In this document: one piece after another, positions 16,991 to 24,705 of the stretch
How positions within the stretch are numbered: position 1 is the stretch's first letter
How the letters are laid out: the number at the start of each line of letters is the position of its first letter
Origin: Gammaproteobacteria bacterium
GTDB lineage: Bacteria > Pseudomonadota > Gammaproteobacteria > Ga0077536
Assembly: GCA_020845935.1 (NCBI GenBank)
Contig: JADLEV010000008.1
Location: forward strand, 1 to 40,093
Length of the DNA: 40,093 nucleotides
Direction of reading: 5' to 3'
Notes under the pieces: generated by a model
The model's input: the letters and a program-made list of their open reading frames with translations, nothing else
Databases searched by the model: none
What the model was told of the DNA's origin: nothing
Program-made: the position numbers and the translations under genes

Positions 16991-17836
16991 ATGATGAGAT
17001 TTTCTGGTACAGACAGTTATATAGCCACGACCGATCTGACGATGGCGGTCAATGCGGCCATCGTGCTGCAACGCCCGCTGTTGATCAAAGGCGAACCCGG
17101 GACCGGCAAGACCCAGTTGGCGGTCGAGGTGGCCCGGGCACTCGATCGGCCGCTGATCGAATGGCACGTGAAATCGACTTCCAAGGCGCGGCAGGGCCTG
17201 TACGAGTACGACGCCGTCGCCCGCTTGCGCGACTCACAGCTGGGCGATGCCCGCGTCCATGACATCGCCAACTACATCATCAAGGGCAAACTGTGGGAGG
17301 CGTTCGAAGCCGAGGTGCAACCGGTGTTGCTGATCGACGAGATCGACAAGGCCGACATCGAGTTTCCGAACGATTTGCTGCAGGAACTCGACAAGATGGA
17401 GTTCTACGTCTACGAGACGCGGCAAACGGTGCGGGCCCGGCATCGGCCCATCATCATCATCACCAGCAACAACGAAAAGGAATTGCCGGACGCGTTTCTG
17501 CGGCGCTGCTTCTTTCATTTCATCCGCTTCCCGGACGAAGCGGTGATGGCGGAGATCGTCCGGGTGCATTTCCCCGGTCTGAAGAAACGCCTGCTGCAGG
17601 AAGCCATGGCGTCCTTCTTCGAACTGCGGGAACTGCCGGGACTGAAGAAGAAACCCTCGACCTCGGAGCTGCTCGACTGGATCAAGCTGCTGGTGGCCGA
17701 TGATATTCCGCCGGAAGCGCTGCGCGATCCGGACACGCAGAAGGCCGTGCCGAAGCTGTATGGGGCGCTGCTGAAGAACGAGCAGGACATGCAGTTGTTC
17801 GAGCGGCTGGTGTTCCTGAACCGCCGCGGCAAGTAG
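16991..17836 (+). CDS. MoxR-family AAA+ ATPase
   Basis: The 281-residue ATPase has Walker A GEPGTGKT (34-41) and Walker B LLIDEID (113-119). The sensor region is IIITSNNEKELPDAFLRRC, followed by the C-terminal lid helix bundle (TSELLDWIKLL). It belongs to the MoxR/CoxD branch, chaperone-like ATPases that work with a von Willebrand A protein to mature or insert cofactors into a client enzyme. That partner is encoded immediately downstream with no gap. ATG at 16991 follows GGAGCGAA. The client is not evident in the window; no CO dehydrogenase or methanol dehydrogenase genes were seen, though a PQQ enzyme lies about 10 kb away. Confidence 0.92.
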   Translation: MMRFSGTDSYIATTDLTMAVNAAIVLQRPLLIKGEPGTGKTQLAVEVARALDRPLIEWHVKSTSKARQGLYEYDAVARLRDSQLGDARVHDIANYIIKGKLWEAFEAEVQPVLLIDEIDKADIEFPNDLLQELDKMEFYVYETRQTVRARHRPIIIITSNNEKELPDAFLRRCFFHFIRFPDEAVMAEIVRVHFPGLKKRLLQEAMASFFELRELPGLKKKPSTSELLDWIKLLVADDIPPEALRDPDTQKAVPKLYGALLKNEQDMQLFERLVFLNRRGK

Positions 17837-19078
17837 ATGCTGCTGGATCTGTTCTACAGCCTGCGCAAGGCGCGATTGCCGGTTTCGGTCACGGAATACC
17901 TGACGCTGCTGGAGGCGCTCGACCGCCAGGTCGTGGCCGGTTCGCTCGATGACTTCTATTTCCTCTGCCGGTCCGCGCTGATCAAGGACGAACGGTTGTT
18001 CGATCGCTTCGACCAGGTATTCAGCGCGTATTTCAAGGGCCGGGAGCTGTCGCTGCAGGAACTGTTCGGCATCGACGATCTGACCCGCATCCCCGAAGAA
18101 TGGCTGCGCCGCCAGGCGGAGCGGTACCTGAGTGACGAGGAGCGCCAGCAGATCGAAAGCCTGGGTGGCTTCGACGAGTTGATGAAGGCGCTGCAGGACC
18201 GGTTGCGCGAGCAGCAGGAGGCGCACCATGGCGGCAACAAGTACATCGGCACCGGCGGCACGTCGCCGTTCGGCGCCTACGGCTACAACCCGGAAGGGGT
18301 CCGTTTCGGTCAGGACAATGGCCGGCACGGCCGCGCGGTGAAGGTCTGGGAGCGGCGTGAATTCCGCAATCTCGACGGCAGCGTCGAACTTGGCACGCGC
18401 AACATCAAGCTCGCGTTGCGCCAGTTGCGCCGCTTCGCACGCACCGGTGCCGCGGAGGAACTGGACCTCGACGGCACCATCGGCGCGACCGCGCGCAACG
18501 CCGGCATGCTCGATCTGCAGCTGGTGCCGGAGCGTCGCAATGCGACCAAGCTGTTGCTGTTTCTCGATGTCGGCGGCTCGATGCAGCCGTTCGTCTCGAT
18601 CTGCGAGGAGCTGTTTTCAGCGGCGCGCAGCGAGTTCAAGCACCTCGAACACTTCTATTTCCACAACTGCATCTACGAAAACGTCTGGACCGACAACCGG
18701 ACGCGCCACAGTGCCCGCATTCCGACGACGCAGATCCTGCATACCTACAGCGCCGACTATCGCGTCATTTTCGTCGGCGACGCGACCATGTCACCTTATG
18801 AGATCCTCATGCCGGGCGGCAGCGTCGAACACTGGAATGAGGAGGCTGGCGCGATCTGGATGCAGCGGCTGCTGACCGCGTATCCGCATGCGATGTGGTT
18901 GAACCCCCAGGCGGAAAGCCGATGGCCGCTGGTGCCCTCGATCATGTTGCTGCACAAGCTGATGTCGGGACGCATGGCACCGGTGACACTGGAAGGGCTC
19001 GAACGCGGCATCCGTATGCTGCGTCAGGCGTCCAGCACACCGCCGGCCATGTCGTCTGTCACCGACAACGGGCGGTAA
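17837..19078 (+). CDS. CoxE-like von Willebrand factor A protein
   Basis: The 413-residue protein pairs with the MoxR ATPase; its ATG directly follows the ATPase stop codon. The N-terminal half is helical. A Gly-rich region (GGNKYIGTGGTSPFGAYGYN) leads to the VWA domain, with MIDAS-like DVGGSM at 244-249, FYFHNCIYENVW, VIFVGDATMSPYEI and a closing WLNPQAESRW. The second MIDAS position, usually Ser, is Gly here; I recall this as typical of this CoxE subgroup. A cytoplasmic metal-dependent adaptor that presents a client to the ATPase is inferred from family behaviour. Confidence 0.88.
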   Translation: MLLDLFYSLRKARLPVSVTEYLTLLEALDRQVVAGSLDDFYFLCRSALIKDERLFDRFDQVFSAYFKGRELSLQELFGIDDLTRIPEEWLRRQAERYLSDEERQQIESLGGFDELMKALQDRLREQQEAHHGGNKYIGTGGTSPFGAYGYNPEGVRFGQDNGRHGRAVKVWERREFRNLDGSVELGTRNIKLALRQLRRFARTGAAEELDLDGTIGATARNAGMLDLQLVPERRNATKLLLFLDVGGSMQPFVSICEELFSAARSEFKHLEHFYFHNCIYENVWTDNRTRHSARIPTTQILHTYSADYRVIFVGDATMSPYEILMPGGSVEHWNEEAGAIWMQRLLTAYPHAMWLNPQAESRWPLVPSIMLLHKLMSGRMAPVTLEGLERGIRMLRQASSTPPAMSSVTDNGR

Positions 19079-19248
19079 CCGGACGGCGCTGCGGCACCGA
19101 TACCGGCGGCGGGTACCCCGGGTCCGGTTGCTTGTTCCGCCCTTTTCGCGACGGTTCGTAACGATTCACCCATCGCGGCATGACGCACGTCACGCTTTCA
19201 CAATCTCCGTGACAGCCGGAGCCGCCGCTGGTACGCGGCTTGCGTCGT

Positions 19249-19273
19249 CTCGGTCGCAGGTTATGCGACCGAG
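19249..19273 (+). promoter_or_regulatory. 10-bp hairpin overlapping the Shine-Dalgarno of the small ORF
   Basis: A perfect 10-bp inverted repeat (CTCGGTCGCA / TGCGACCGAG, 5-nt loop GGTTA) ends at 19273. The Shine-Dalgarno GAGG of the ORF that begins at 19282 is 19271-19274, so its first three bases lie in the 3' arm. In mRNA the stem would mask the ribosome binding site; as DNA it could be an operator. Both are inference. Confidence 0.55.
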
Positions 19274-19281
19274 GCGCAATC

Positions 19282-19554
19282 ATGAAACATTTCAATACGG
19301 CCATTCCCCGATTCAGCGGCTACCGTGACGCCATAGGCCGGTTCGTGCCGTTCTCGCTGGCGGAGGACGTCTTCATGCGGGCGCGCCAGCTTGGCGCTCG
19401 CGTTCTGCTCAGGCTGGAGCTGAATGCCGACGAACAACTGTGCGGCATGCTGTACACCAATGCCGCGAGCCTGGCCGGCGACAAGCACCGATCGATGGCA
19501 ACCGAATTGGCAGGCAAGGAAACCGCGCCTGGCACATCGCCCGGCGCGTCATGA
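19282..19554 (+). CDS. Small protein of unknown function
   Basis: The 90-residue reading frame has ATG 19282 with GAGG 7 bp upstream. The sequence MKHFNTAIPRFSGYRDAIG is followed by a helical stretch with charged and Arg-rich residues (FMRARQLGARVLLRLELNADEQLCGMLY) and a low-complexity polar tail. No family is recognised and no membrane segment is seen. It converges on the thiolase-fold gene with an 11-bp gap. The good ribosome site and the structured leader argue that it is real, but coding status rests on few features. Confidence 0.5.
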   Translation: MKHFNTAIPRFSGYRDAIGRFVPFSLAEDVFMRARQLGARVLLRLELNADEQLCGMLYTNAASLAGDKHRSMATELAGKETAPGTSPGAS

Positions 19555-19565
19555 CGCGACGATAG

Positions 19566-20714
19566 CTACAGCGTCGCTGCGGTGCCCAGTACCGCGGTCA
19601 CCTGGCTCGACAGGTAGCCGCCGTTGCCATTGCAGACCGCGATTTCTGCCCCCTGCACCTGGCGCGCACCGCACTCGCCGCGCAATTGCTGCACCGCTTC
19701 GATGGTCAGAAACATCCCGTACATGCCGGGATGTACGCAACTCAAGCCGCCGCCGTTGGTGTTGACCGGCAAACTGCCGCCGGGCGCGATGTTGCCGTTC
19801 GCGACGAAAGCACCGCCTTCGCCTTTCCTGCAAAAGCCCATGTCTTCGAGAAACAGGATGGTGTTGATCGTGAAAGCGTCGTACAGCTCGACCAGATCGA
19901 CATCGGCCGGCGTGATCCCCGCCATGCCGAACGCGCGTGGCGCCGCTTCAGCGACCGCCGTGGTGGTCAAATCGGCCATCGCGCAGATATTGTTGTGCGT
20001 GGTGGCGGAGCCGACACCGAGCACGTAGATCGGCGGTTGCGGGAAATCCTTCGCCCGATCCGCGCGCACCAGAATCATCGCGGCGCCGCCGTCGGTCACC
20101 AGACAGCAATCCTTGGCGCCGAACGGATCGACGATCATCCGGGCCGACAACACGTCCTGGACCGTCAGCGGGCCGCGGGTGAATGCCGCCGGATTCAGGC
20201 GTGCCCAGGCGCGTGCCGCGACCGCAACCTCGGCCAGCTGCTCGCGCGTCGTGCCGAATTCATGCATGTGCCGGGACGCCGCGAGCGCATAGGCGTTGAT
20301 CGGCAGGCGTGGCTTGTAGACTGTTTCGGCGGTGCGGATCTGCGGCGACCGGCCGCGCCGAGTCGCGGTGCGCGCGTTGCTGCCATAGGCGATCAGCGCG
20401 ACATCGCACAGGCCAAGGTGCAGCGCCGCGGCGGCCGATTGCAGTGAATTGACGAAGGACGAGCCGCCGATGTTGGTGCCGTCCATGAACCGCGGGTGAA
20501 TGCCGAAATATTCGGCCACCGACAGCGTCAGCAGGCCGTCATGGAAATTGCTGGCGAAGATGCCATCAATCTGATTCATCCTGATACCGGTTTCGGCGAG
20601 CACGTTGTGCACCGCCTCTGCCATGATCTCGATGCTGGTTCTGCCATGCAGTTCGCCGAACGGGGTCAGCCCGACGCCGACGATTGCTGCGGCGCCGCGA
20701 AGCGGATGTGCCAT
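19566..20714 (-). CDS. Thiolase-fold protein, likely Ltp2/SCP2-thiolase-like (aldolase rather than thiolase)
   Basis: The 382-residue protein has the thiolase fold (GAAAIVGVGLTPFG; VALIAYGSNAR; CLVTDGGAAMILVR; NTNGGGLSCVHPG; CNGNGGYLSSQ). The position of the nucleophilic Cys of true thiolases falls in NIGGSS (81-86), with no Cys. The usual HDAF is YDAF (Tyr278), while His328 is kept. This combination, together with a DUF35 partner directly upstream overlapping by one base (TAATG), matches steroid side-chain aldolases of the Ltp2 type, where a Tyr is catalytic and the DUF35 protein completes the site. C-C bond cleavage of a beta-hydroxyacyl-CoA is therefore more likely than thiolysis. The substrate is unknown. 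Confidence 0.85.
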   Translation of the reverse strand: MAHPLRGAAAIVGVGLTPFGELHGRTSIEIMAEAVHNVLAETGIRMNQIDGIFASNFHDGLLTLSVAEYFGIHPRFMDGTNIGGSSFVNSLQSAAAALHLGLCDVALIAYGSNARTATRRGRSPQIRTAETVYKPRLPINAYALAASRHMHEFGTTREQLAEVAVAARAWARLNPAAFTRGPLTVQDVLSARMIVDPFGAKDCCLVTDGGAAMILVRADRAKDFPQPPIYVLGVGSATTHNNICAMADLTTTAVAEAAPRAFGMAGITPADVDLVELYDAFTINTILFLEDMGFCRKGEGGAFVANGNIAPGGSLPVNTNGGGLSCVHPGMYGMFLTIEAVQQLRGECGARQVQGAEIAVCNGNGGYLSSQVTAVLGTAATL

Positions 20715-21118
20715 TACCGGGGTCCTCCTGCACTGGGGCGGAACAGGACCGCCGGTTCTCCGTCGACGGCACCGACGGAGCCCATGACCTGCATGCCGAT
20801 TCGGACCTGCTCCGGAGCGATATCGACGACCCGTGTCAGCATTCGCGGTCCTTCCTCGAGGTCGACCAGTGCGATGTTGTAATCGCCGCCGTCCTCCGGC
20901 TTCTGGCGAACGACGCTGGTGGCATGGACGGTCGCTCGTCCCGACGCGGTAACCCACTCCAGATCCGGCGATTGGCAGCAAAGGCACAACGCACGCGGAT
21001 AGAACACGTGGGCGCCGCAAGCACGGCAGCGCTGGATCCGAAAAACGCCCTGGGTCAGGCCTTCCTCGTAAATCGCCTCCGGCCCCGGGCCCGCAAAGGC
21101 TTCTGGTCTGTCAGTCAT
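20714..21118 (-). CDS. DUF35 OB-fold/zinc-ribbon partner protein
   Basis: The 134-residue protein has an N-terminal rubredoxin-like zinc ribbon, CRACGAHVFYPRALCLCC, followed by an OB-fold with the family's VTASGRATVHATSVVR and YNIALVDLEEGPRMLTRVVD strands. DUF35 proteins bind acyl-CoA and form mixed complexes with thiolase-fold enzymes, which is the next gene here with stop and start overlapping. ATG 21118 is used; TTG and GTG codons lie in frame just upstream and are possible. Four cysteines spaced for one zinc are all present. Confidence 0.9.
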   Translation of the reverse strand: MTDRPEAFAGPGPEAIYEEGLTQGVFRIQRCRACGAHVFYPRALCLCCQSPDLEWVTASGRATVHATSVVRQKPEDGGDYNIALVDLEEGPRMLTRVVDIAPEQVRIGMQVMGSVGAVDGEPAVLFRPSAGGPR

Positions 21119-21177
21119 GGTGGTCACCAAATATCTTTTTGCTTCATTGGGTTAGAAATCGTCTTCGTCACGTCTCA

Positions 21178-21198
21178 GTCTGATTTAGACCGATTATA
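21178..21198 (-). promoter_or_regulatory. Candidate promoter and operator for the DUF35/thiolase-fold pair
   Basis: On the minus strand a perfect -10 box TATAAT lies at 21193-21198, 75 bp before the DUF35 start, with no good -35. Next to it, 21178-21190 is a short palindrome (GTCT-GATTT-AGAC) in the position of an operator. The remainder of 21119-21451 (333 bp) separates divergent genes and shows no gene. A TTGACA at 21332 lacks a matching -10. Confidence 0.4.
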
Positions 21199-21451
21199 AA
21201 ACAGCTGACCCACCCGATACGAAGCGGTTTCAGGCGCAGCGACATCGTGGTCTGGCCGGAGCATCGGCACGGCGCTGCCGCGAGAGGAGGTCAGGGATCA
21301 GCAAACGGGAGGATGTTCGCGGCCTCGCGGATTGACACATTTGAACGTCTTTTGTCATCCTACCGCGGCCGCGAGATCGGTCCCTTTCTCGTAGATCAAC
21401 CCTCCGATCGGCCATCAAACCCGATCGGGTCGTTTCAATTCCGAGGACCCC

Positions 21452-22117
21452 ATGATAAACAAAATCGCACCCACCCTGGCCGACGCCGTCGCTGGGATAC
21501 CTGATGGCGCCACCATCCTGGTGGGCGGTTTCGGCGCCTCCGGCAGCCCGCACGATCTGCTGGATGCGCTGGCCGAACGTAACCCGAAGGATCTGGTGAT
21601 CGTCACCAACAACGCCGGCGTCGGCGAACGCGGTCTGGCGCGGTTGATGAAGCTGGGCTGTGTCCGCAAGCTGATGTGTTCGTTCCCGCGCGTCGCCGGT
21701 TCGACCGTGTTCGAAGAGCTTTATGAAGCCGGTAAGCTGGAACTGGAACTGATCCCGCAGGGCACGATCGCGGAGCGGGTTCGCGCCGCGGGTGCCGGCA
21801 TTCCGGCGTTTTATACGCGTACCGCCGTCGGGACGCCGCTGGCGGAGAAGCGCGAGCATCGCGAGTTCAACGGCAAGACCTACATCATGGAGGAAGCGAT
21901 CCACGGCGATTTCGCGCTGGTCCGCGCGAAATACGGCGATCGCTGGGGCAACCTCACGTACAGCAAGTCCACCCGGAACTTCAATCCGGTGATGGCGATG
22001 GGCGCGAAATGCACCATTGCGCAGGTGGCGAAGGTCGTGGACCTCGGGGCGTTGGACCCGGAAGCCGTCGTTACCCCGGGAATCTACGTCGATCGAGTCG
22101 TACAGGTGGGAGTCTGA
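21452..22117 (+). CDS. CoA-transferase subunit A (3-oxoacid/3-oxoadipate type)
   Basis: The 221-residue protein is the alpha subunit of a class I CoA-transferase, closest in motifs to PcaI/CatI/ScoA. It shows the CoA-binding GGFGASGSPHDLLDAL glycine-rich loop, NNAGVGERGLARL, CSFPRVAGS, ELELIPQGTIAERVRAAGAG and GNLTYSKSTRNFNPVMA, ending ALDPEAVVTPGIYVDRVV. It begins at ATG 21452 preceded by GAGGA. The beta subunit starts 2 bp after its stop. Such enzymes move CoA from succinyl-CoA or acetyl-CoA to a carboxylic acid, activating it for degradation. No protocatechuate or catechol genes are nearby, so the acid may not be 3-oxoadipate. Confidence 0.92.
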   Translation: MINKIAPTLADAVAGIPDGATILVGGFGASGSPHDLLDALAERNPKDLVIVTNNAGVGERGLARLMKLGCVRKLMCSFPRVAGSTVFEELYEAGKLELELIPQGTIAERVRAAGAGIPAFYTRTAVGTPLAEKREHREFNGKTYIMEEAIHGDFALVRAKYGDRWGNLTYSKSTRNFNPVMAMGAKCTIAQVAKVVDLGALDPEAVVTPGIYVDRVVQVGV

Positions 22118-22119
22118 CC

Positions 22120-22848
22120 ATGAAGAACCGTTTGAATCGTTGCGAAATTGCCTGGCGCGTCGCGCGCGACATCCCGAACGGGAGCTACGTCAACCTCGGC
22201 GTCGGTATGCCGCTCGCGGTCGCCGATTACGTGCCGGAAGATCGTGAAGTCATCTTTCACAGCGAAAACGGCGTGCTCGGCATGGGACCGAAGCCGCCGG
22301 ATGATCAGATCGATTGGGATCTGACCAATGCCGGCAAGATGCCGGTGACCTTGCTGCCGGGCGGCTGCTTTTTCCACCATGCCGATTCGTTCTCGATGAT
22401 CCGCGGTGGCCATATCGACATCTGCGTGCTCGGCGCCTACGAAGTTGGCGAAAACGGCGATCTCGCGAACTGGATTCTGCCCGACAAGAAACAGGCGCCG
22501 GCGGTTGGCGGCGCGATGGACCTTGCGGCCGGTGCGAAGAAGGTGTTTCTGATGATGGACTTCTGCTCCAAGGACGGCGAGCCGAAGCTGTTGCCCCGCT
22601 GCAAATTGCCGTTGACCGGCGTCGGCTGTGTCACATCGGTCTATACAGACGTAGCGATCGTCGATGTCACGAGTGGCGGCTTCGTCGTTCGCGAAATGAT
22701 CGAGGGCGTGGACCTCGACTATCTGCAGGCGCGCTGCGGCGCCAAACTGCGACTTGCCGATAACTGGCAAGTCCTGAAAACGCCGAAGATCGATCTGCCC
22801 GAAGTGAAGCAGGTCCCACCGGGCGTCGCCGCCGCCAAGCGCGCTTGA
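22120..22848 (+). CDS. CoA-transferase subunit B
   Basis: The 242-residue beta subunit has the class I signature SENG at 48-51, with Glu49 as the residue that forms the glutamyl-CoA intermediate. It also shows GVGMPLAVADYVPE, GGHIDICVLGAYEV, GGAMDLAAGAKKVFLMMDF and GVGCVTSVYTDVAIVDV. Its ATG, 22120, follows the alpha subunit stop by 2 bp, so the pair is translationally linked. A hairpin 14 bp after the stop closes the transcript. The conserved active site shows a true transferase rather than a hydrolase-like relative such as IpdAB; that last contrast is from recalled family knowledge. Confidence 0.93.
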   Translation: MKNRLNRCEIAWRVARDIPNGSYVNLGVGMPLAVADYVPEDREVIFHSENGVLGMGPKPPDDQIDWDLTNAGKMPVTLLPGGCFFHHADSFSMIRGGHIDICVLGAYEVGENGDLANWILPDKKQAPAVGGAMDLAAGAKKVFLMMDFCSKDGEPKLLPRCKLPLTGVGCVTSVYTDVAIVDVTSGGFVVREMIEGVDLDYLQARCGAKLRLADNWQVLKTPKIDLPEVKQVPPGVAAAKRA

Positions 22849-22862
22849 GCTTGTCGATTGCC

Positions 22863-22884
22863 GGGGCGGATCATGGTCCGCCCC
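22863..22884 (+). terminator. Terminator after the CoA-transferase genes
   Basis: A perfect 8-bp GC-rich stem (GGGGCGGA / TCCGCCCC, 6-nt loop) lies 14 bp after the beta subunit stop, then ACCTTCCCT. It falls just before the tRNA-Arg gene and would separate the two transcripts. Confidence 0.65.
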
Positions 22885-22921
22885 ACCTTCCCTCGCGAGC
22901 ATTGTGAAATAATCGCACCAC

Positions 22922-22998
22922 GCGCCCTTAGCTCAGCTGGATAGAGTACCTGGCTTCGAACCAGGTGGTCGGGGGTTCGAGTCCCTCAGGGCGCGCCA
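22922..22998 (+). tRNA. tRNA-Arg (TCG)
   Basis: A complete cloverleaf is seen. Acceptor GCGCCCT pairs with AGGGCGC, the D arm is AGCTCAGCTGGATAGAGT, and the anticodon stem CCTGG/CCAGG has loop CTTCGAA and anticodon TCG at 22956-22958. The T arm is GGGGG TTCGAGT CCCTC with one weak pair. The discriminator is G and CCA is encoded. It reads the CGA arginine codon. tRNA genes are common integration sites and this one sits between two parts of a catabolic region, but no integrase or repeated tRNA end was found. Confidence 0.92.
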
Positions 22999-23192
22999 GG
23001 TTTGCTGAACATTCGCCGTTGCCCTCGCTGGGACACAGGCGACGTTCAAGTTCCCCGCCCGTCGAACTGAAACGATGATCCGGAACAATCCCGGATTAAC
23101 TGCCTGACTAGAATCGATTCGACCTTTCCTCGCCAGCAGGCCGGCAACGGCTGCGCGCGGCGGCAGGCATATCGTTTTCCTTGGGGGGACCA

Positions 23193-24656
23193 ATGATGCA
23201 GAAAGCGCAACTGGAGGCGATTGTTGGCGCGCCGAATGTCAGCGATGACACGGCGAGCCTGGATGCCTTCGCCCGGGATCTGAGCTTCGTCAATCCGGTG
23301 CGGCCGGCCTGTGTGGTGCGGCCCGCTGACGCCGCGGCGATTCAAAAACTGATTCACTTGGCCAACGAGACTCGCACGCCACTCGTGCCCGTGAGCTCGG
23401 GCGCGCCGCATTTCCGTGGCGATACCGTGCCCGGAATGGGCGGTGCCGTGATCGTCGATCTGAGCGGAATGAAGAAGATCCTGTTCGTCGATCGCGATCG
23501 GCGAGTCGCGATGTGCGAGCCGGGCGTGACCTTCGGCGAGCTGATCCCGGCGGCGCGCAAGGTCGGGCTGCGGCTCAACATGCCGCTCCTGCCGCGCGCG
23601 ACCAAGTCGGTGGTCGCCAGCATTCTCGAACGCGAGCCGGTGACCATGCCGAAGTATCAATGGGACGCCTCGGATCCGCTCGCCTGCGCCGGAATCTGCT
23701 TCGGTACCGGCGACGAATTCCGCACCGGTCAGGCCGCGGGTCCTGGCACGCTGGAAGAACAATGGGCGGTCGGCGGCATGCAGAAGGCACCCTACGGGCC
23801 GGGCACGCCATCGCTGCACCGGCTGTTCCAGGGTGCGCAGGGCACGATCGGCATCGTCACCTGGATGTCGTTGCGCTGCGAACTGCTGCCGGCCATCGAG
23901 CAACCCTTCGTGGTCGGCTCCGCTGATCTCGACGAGCTGTTGGAGCTTTCGTATTGGCTGGTACGCATGAACATGGTCAACGAGTGCTTCGTGCTGAACG
24001 CGGCCAATGTCGCGGCGATGTTCACCACGACCGCGGCGCAGCGACGCAAGCTGAAGGCGACCCTGCCGGCCTGGACGCTGTTCTATACCGTCGCCGGCTA
24101 CGAATATTTTCCGGAGGAACGCGTCGCCTCGCACGTCGCCGACATCACGGCGATCACGCAGCGCCTGAATCTGGAAGCCCGACACGCGGTTGCCGGCGTC
24201 GCGGCGAACGAAATACTGAAGGCAGTGCAGCAACCGTCCGCCGACCCCTATTGGAAGCTGCGGCCACTGGGTGGTTGTCACGATGTGCTCTATCTGACCC
24301 AGCGCGGCAAGCTCACCGAGCAAGTCGAGGCGGTGTCGAACCTCGCCGATCAGGCGGGGCATGCGGCATCAGAAATCGGCGTCTACATCCAGCCGCAGGT
24401 GCAGGGCACGAGTCATCACTGCGAGTTCAATCTGTTTTATGACCCGGCCGATGCGCGCGAGCGAGCCCGTGTCCGCGACCTTGACGCGGCGGCAACGCGT
24501 GCGTTGCTGGCGCGCGGTGCGTTCTTCTCTCGGCCCTACGGCGAAGGCGCCGCCGCGATCGTCAATCGCGATGCGGCAAGCGCTTCGGTACTGCACACGT
24601 TCAAGCGGATCTTCGATCCGAACAACGTGATGAATCCGGGCAAGGTGTGCTTCTGA
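23193..24656 (+). CDS. FAD-binding oxidoreductase (VAO/GlcD-like), first of two
   Basis: The 487-residue protein has the vanillyl-alcohol-oxidase-type FAD fold. The N-terminal FAD domain shows PACVVRPADAAAIQKLIHLAN, VPVSSGAPHFRGDTVPGMGGAVIVDLSGM and CEPGVTFGELIPAARKVGLRLNMP. The loop LFQGAQGTIGIVTWMSLRCEL precedes the substrate domain, and the protein ends in the family's FKRIFDPNNVMNPGKVCF. A strong GGGGGG ribosome site precedes ATG 23193. It heads a run of three genes (FAD enzyme, iron-sulfur protein, FAD enzyme) resembling glycolate oxidase GlcDEF in composition. A 2-hydroxyacid or allylic alcohol substrate is a reasonable guess. Confidence 0.88.
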   Translation: MMQKAQLEAIVGAPNVSDDTASLDAFARDLSFVNPVRPACVVRPADAAAIQKLIHLANETRTPLVPVSSGAPHFRGDTVPGMGGAVIVDLSGMKKILFVDRDRRVAMCEPGVTFGELIPAARKVGLRLNMPLLPRATKSVVASILEREPVTMPKYQWDASDPLACAGICFGTGDEFRTGQAAGPGTLEEQWAVGGMQKAPYGPGTPSLHRLFQGAQGTIGIVTWMSLRCELLPAIEQPFVVGSADLDELLELSYWLVRMNMVNECFVLNAANVAAMFTTTAAQRRKLKATLPAWTLFYTVAGYEYFPEERVASHVADITAITQRLNLEARHAVAGVAANEILKAVQQPSADPYWKLRPLGGCHDVLYLTQRGKLTEQVEAVSNLADQAGHAASEIGVYIQPQVQGTSHHCEFNLFYDPADARERARVRDLDAAATRALLARGAFFSRPYGEGAAAIVNRDAASASVLHTFKRIFDPNNVMNPGKVCF

Positions 24657-24705
24657 GCGCGGCACGTCGCCACCAGCGAACCGCAAGAACATTCGGGGGG
24701 TAATC

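Noticed and set aside
21332-21360. TTGACA at 21332-21337 as a -35 box for the CoA-transferase genes
   Set aside because: The sequence 17 bp downstream (TCATCC) has almost no match to a -10 element.
21452-22848. The CoA-transferase pair as a steroid ring-opening IpdAB-type enzyme
   Set aside because: Subunit A follows the PcaI pattern and subunit B keeps the SENG glutamate, so a true transferase is the simpler call.
22922-22998. tRNA-Arg as the attachment site of an integrated element
   Set aside because: No integrase gene and no repeated tRNA 3' end was found in the window.
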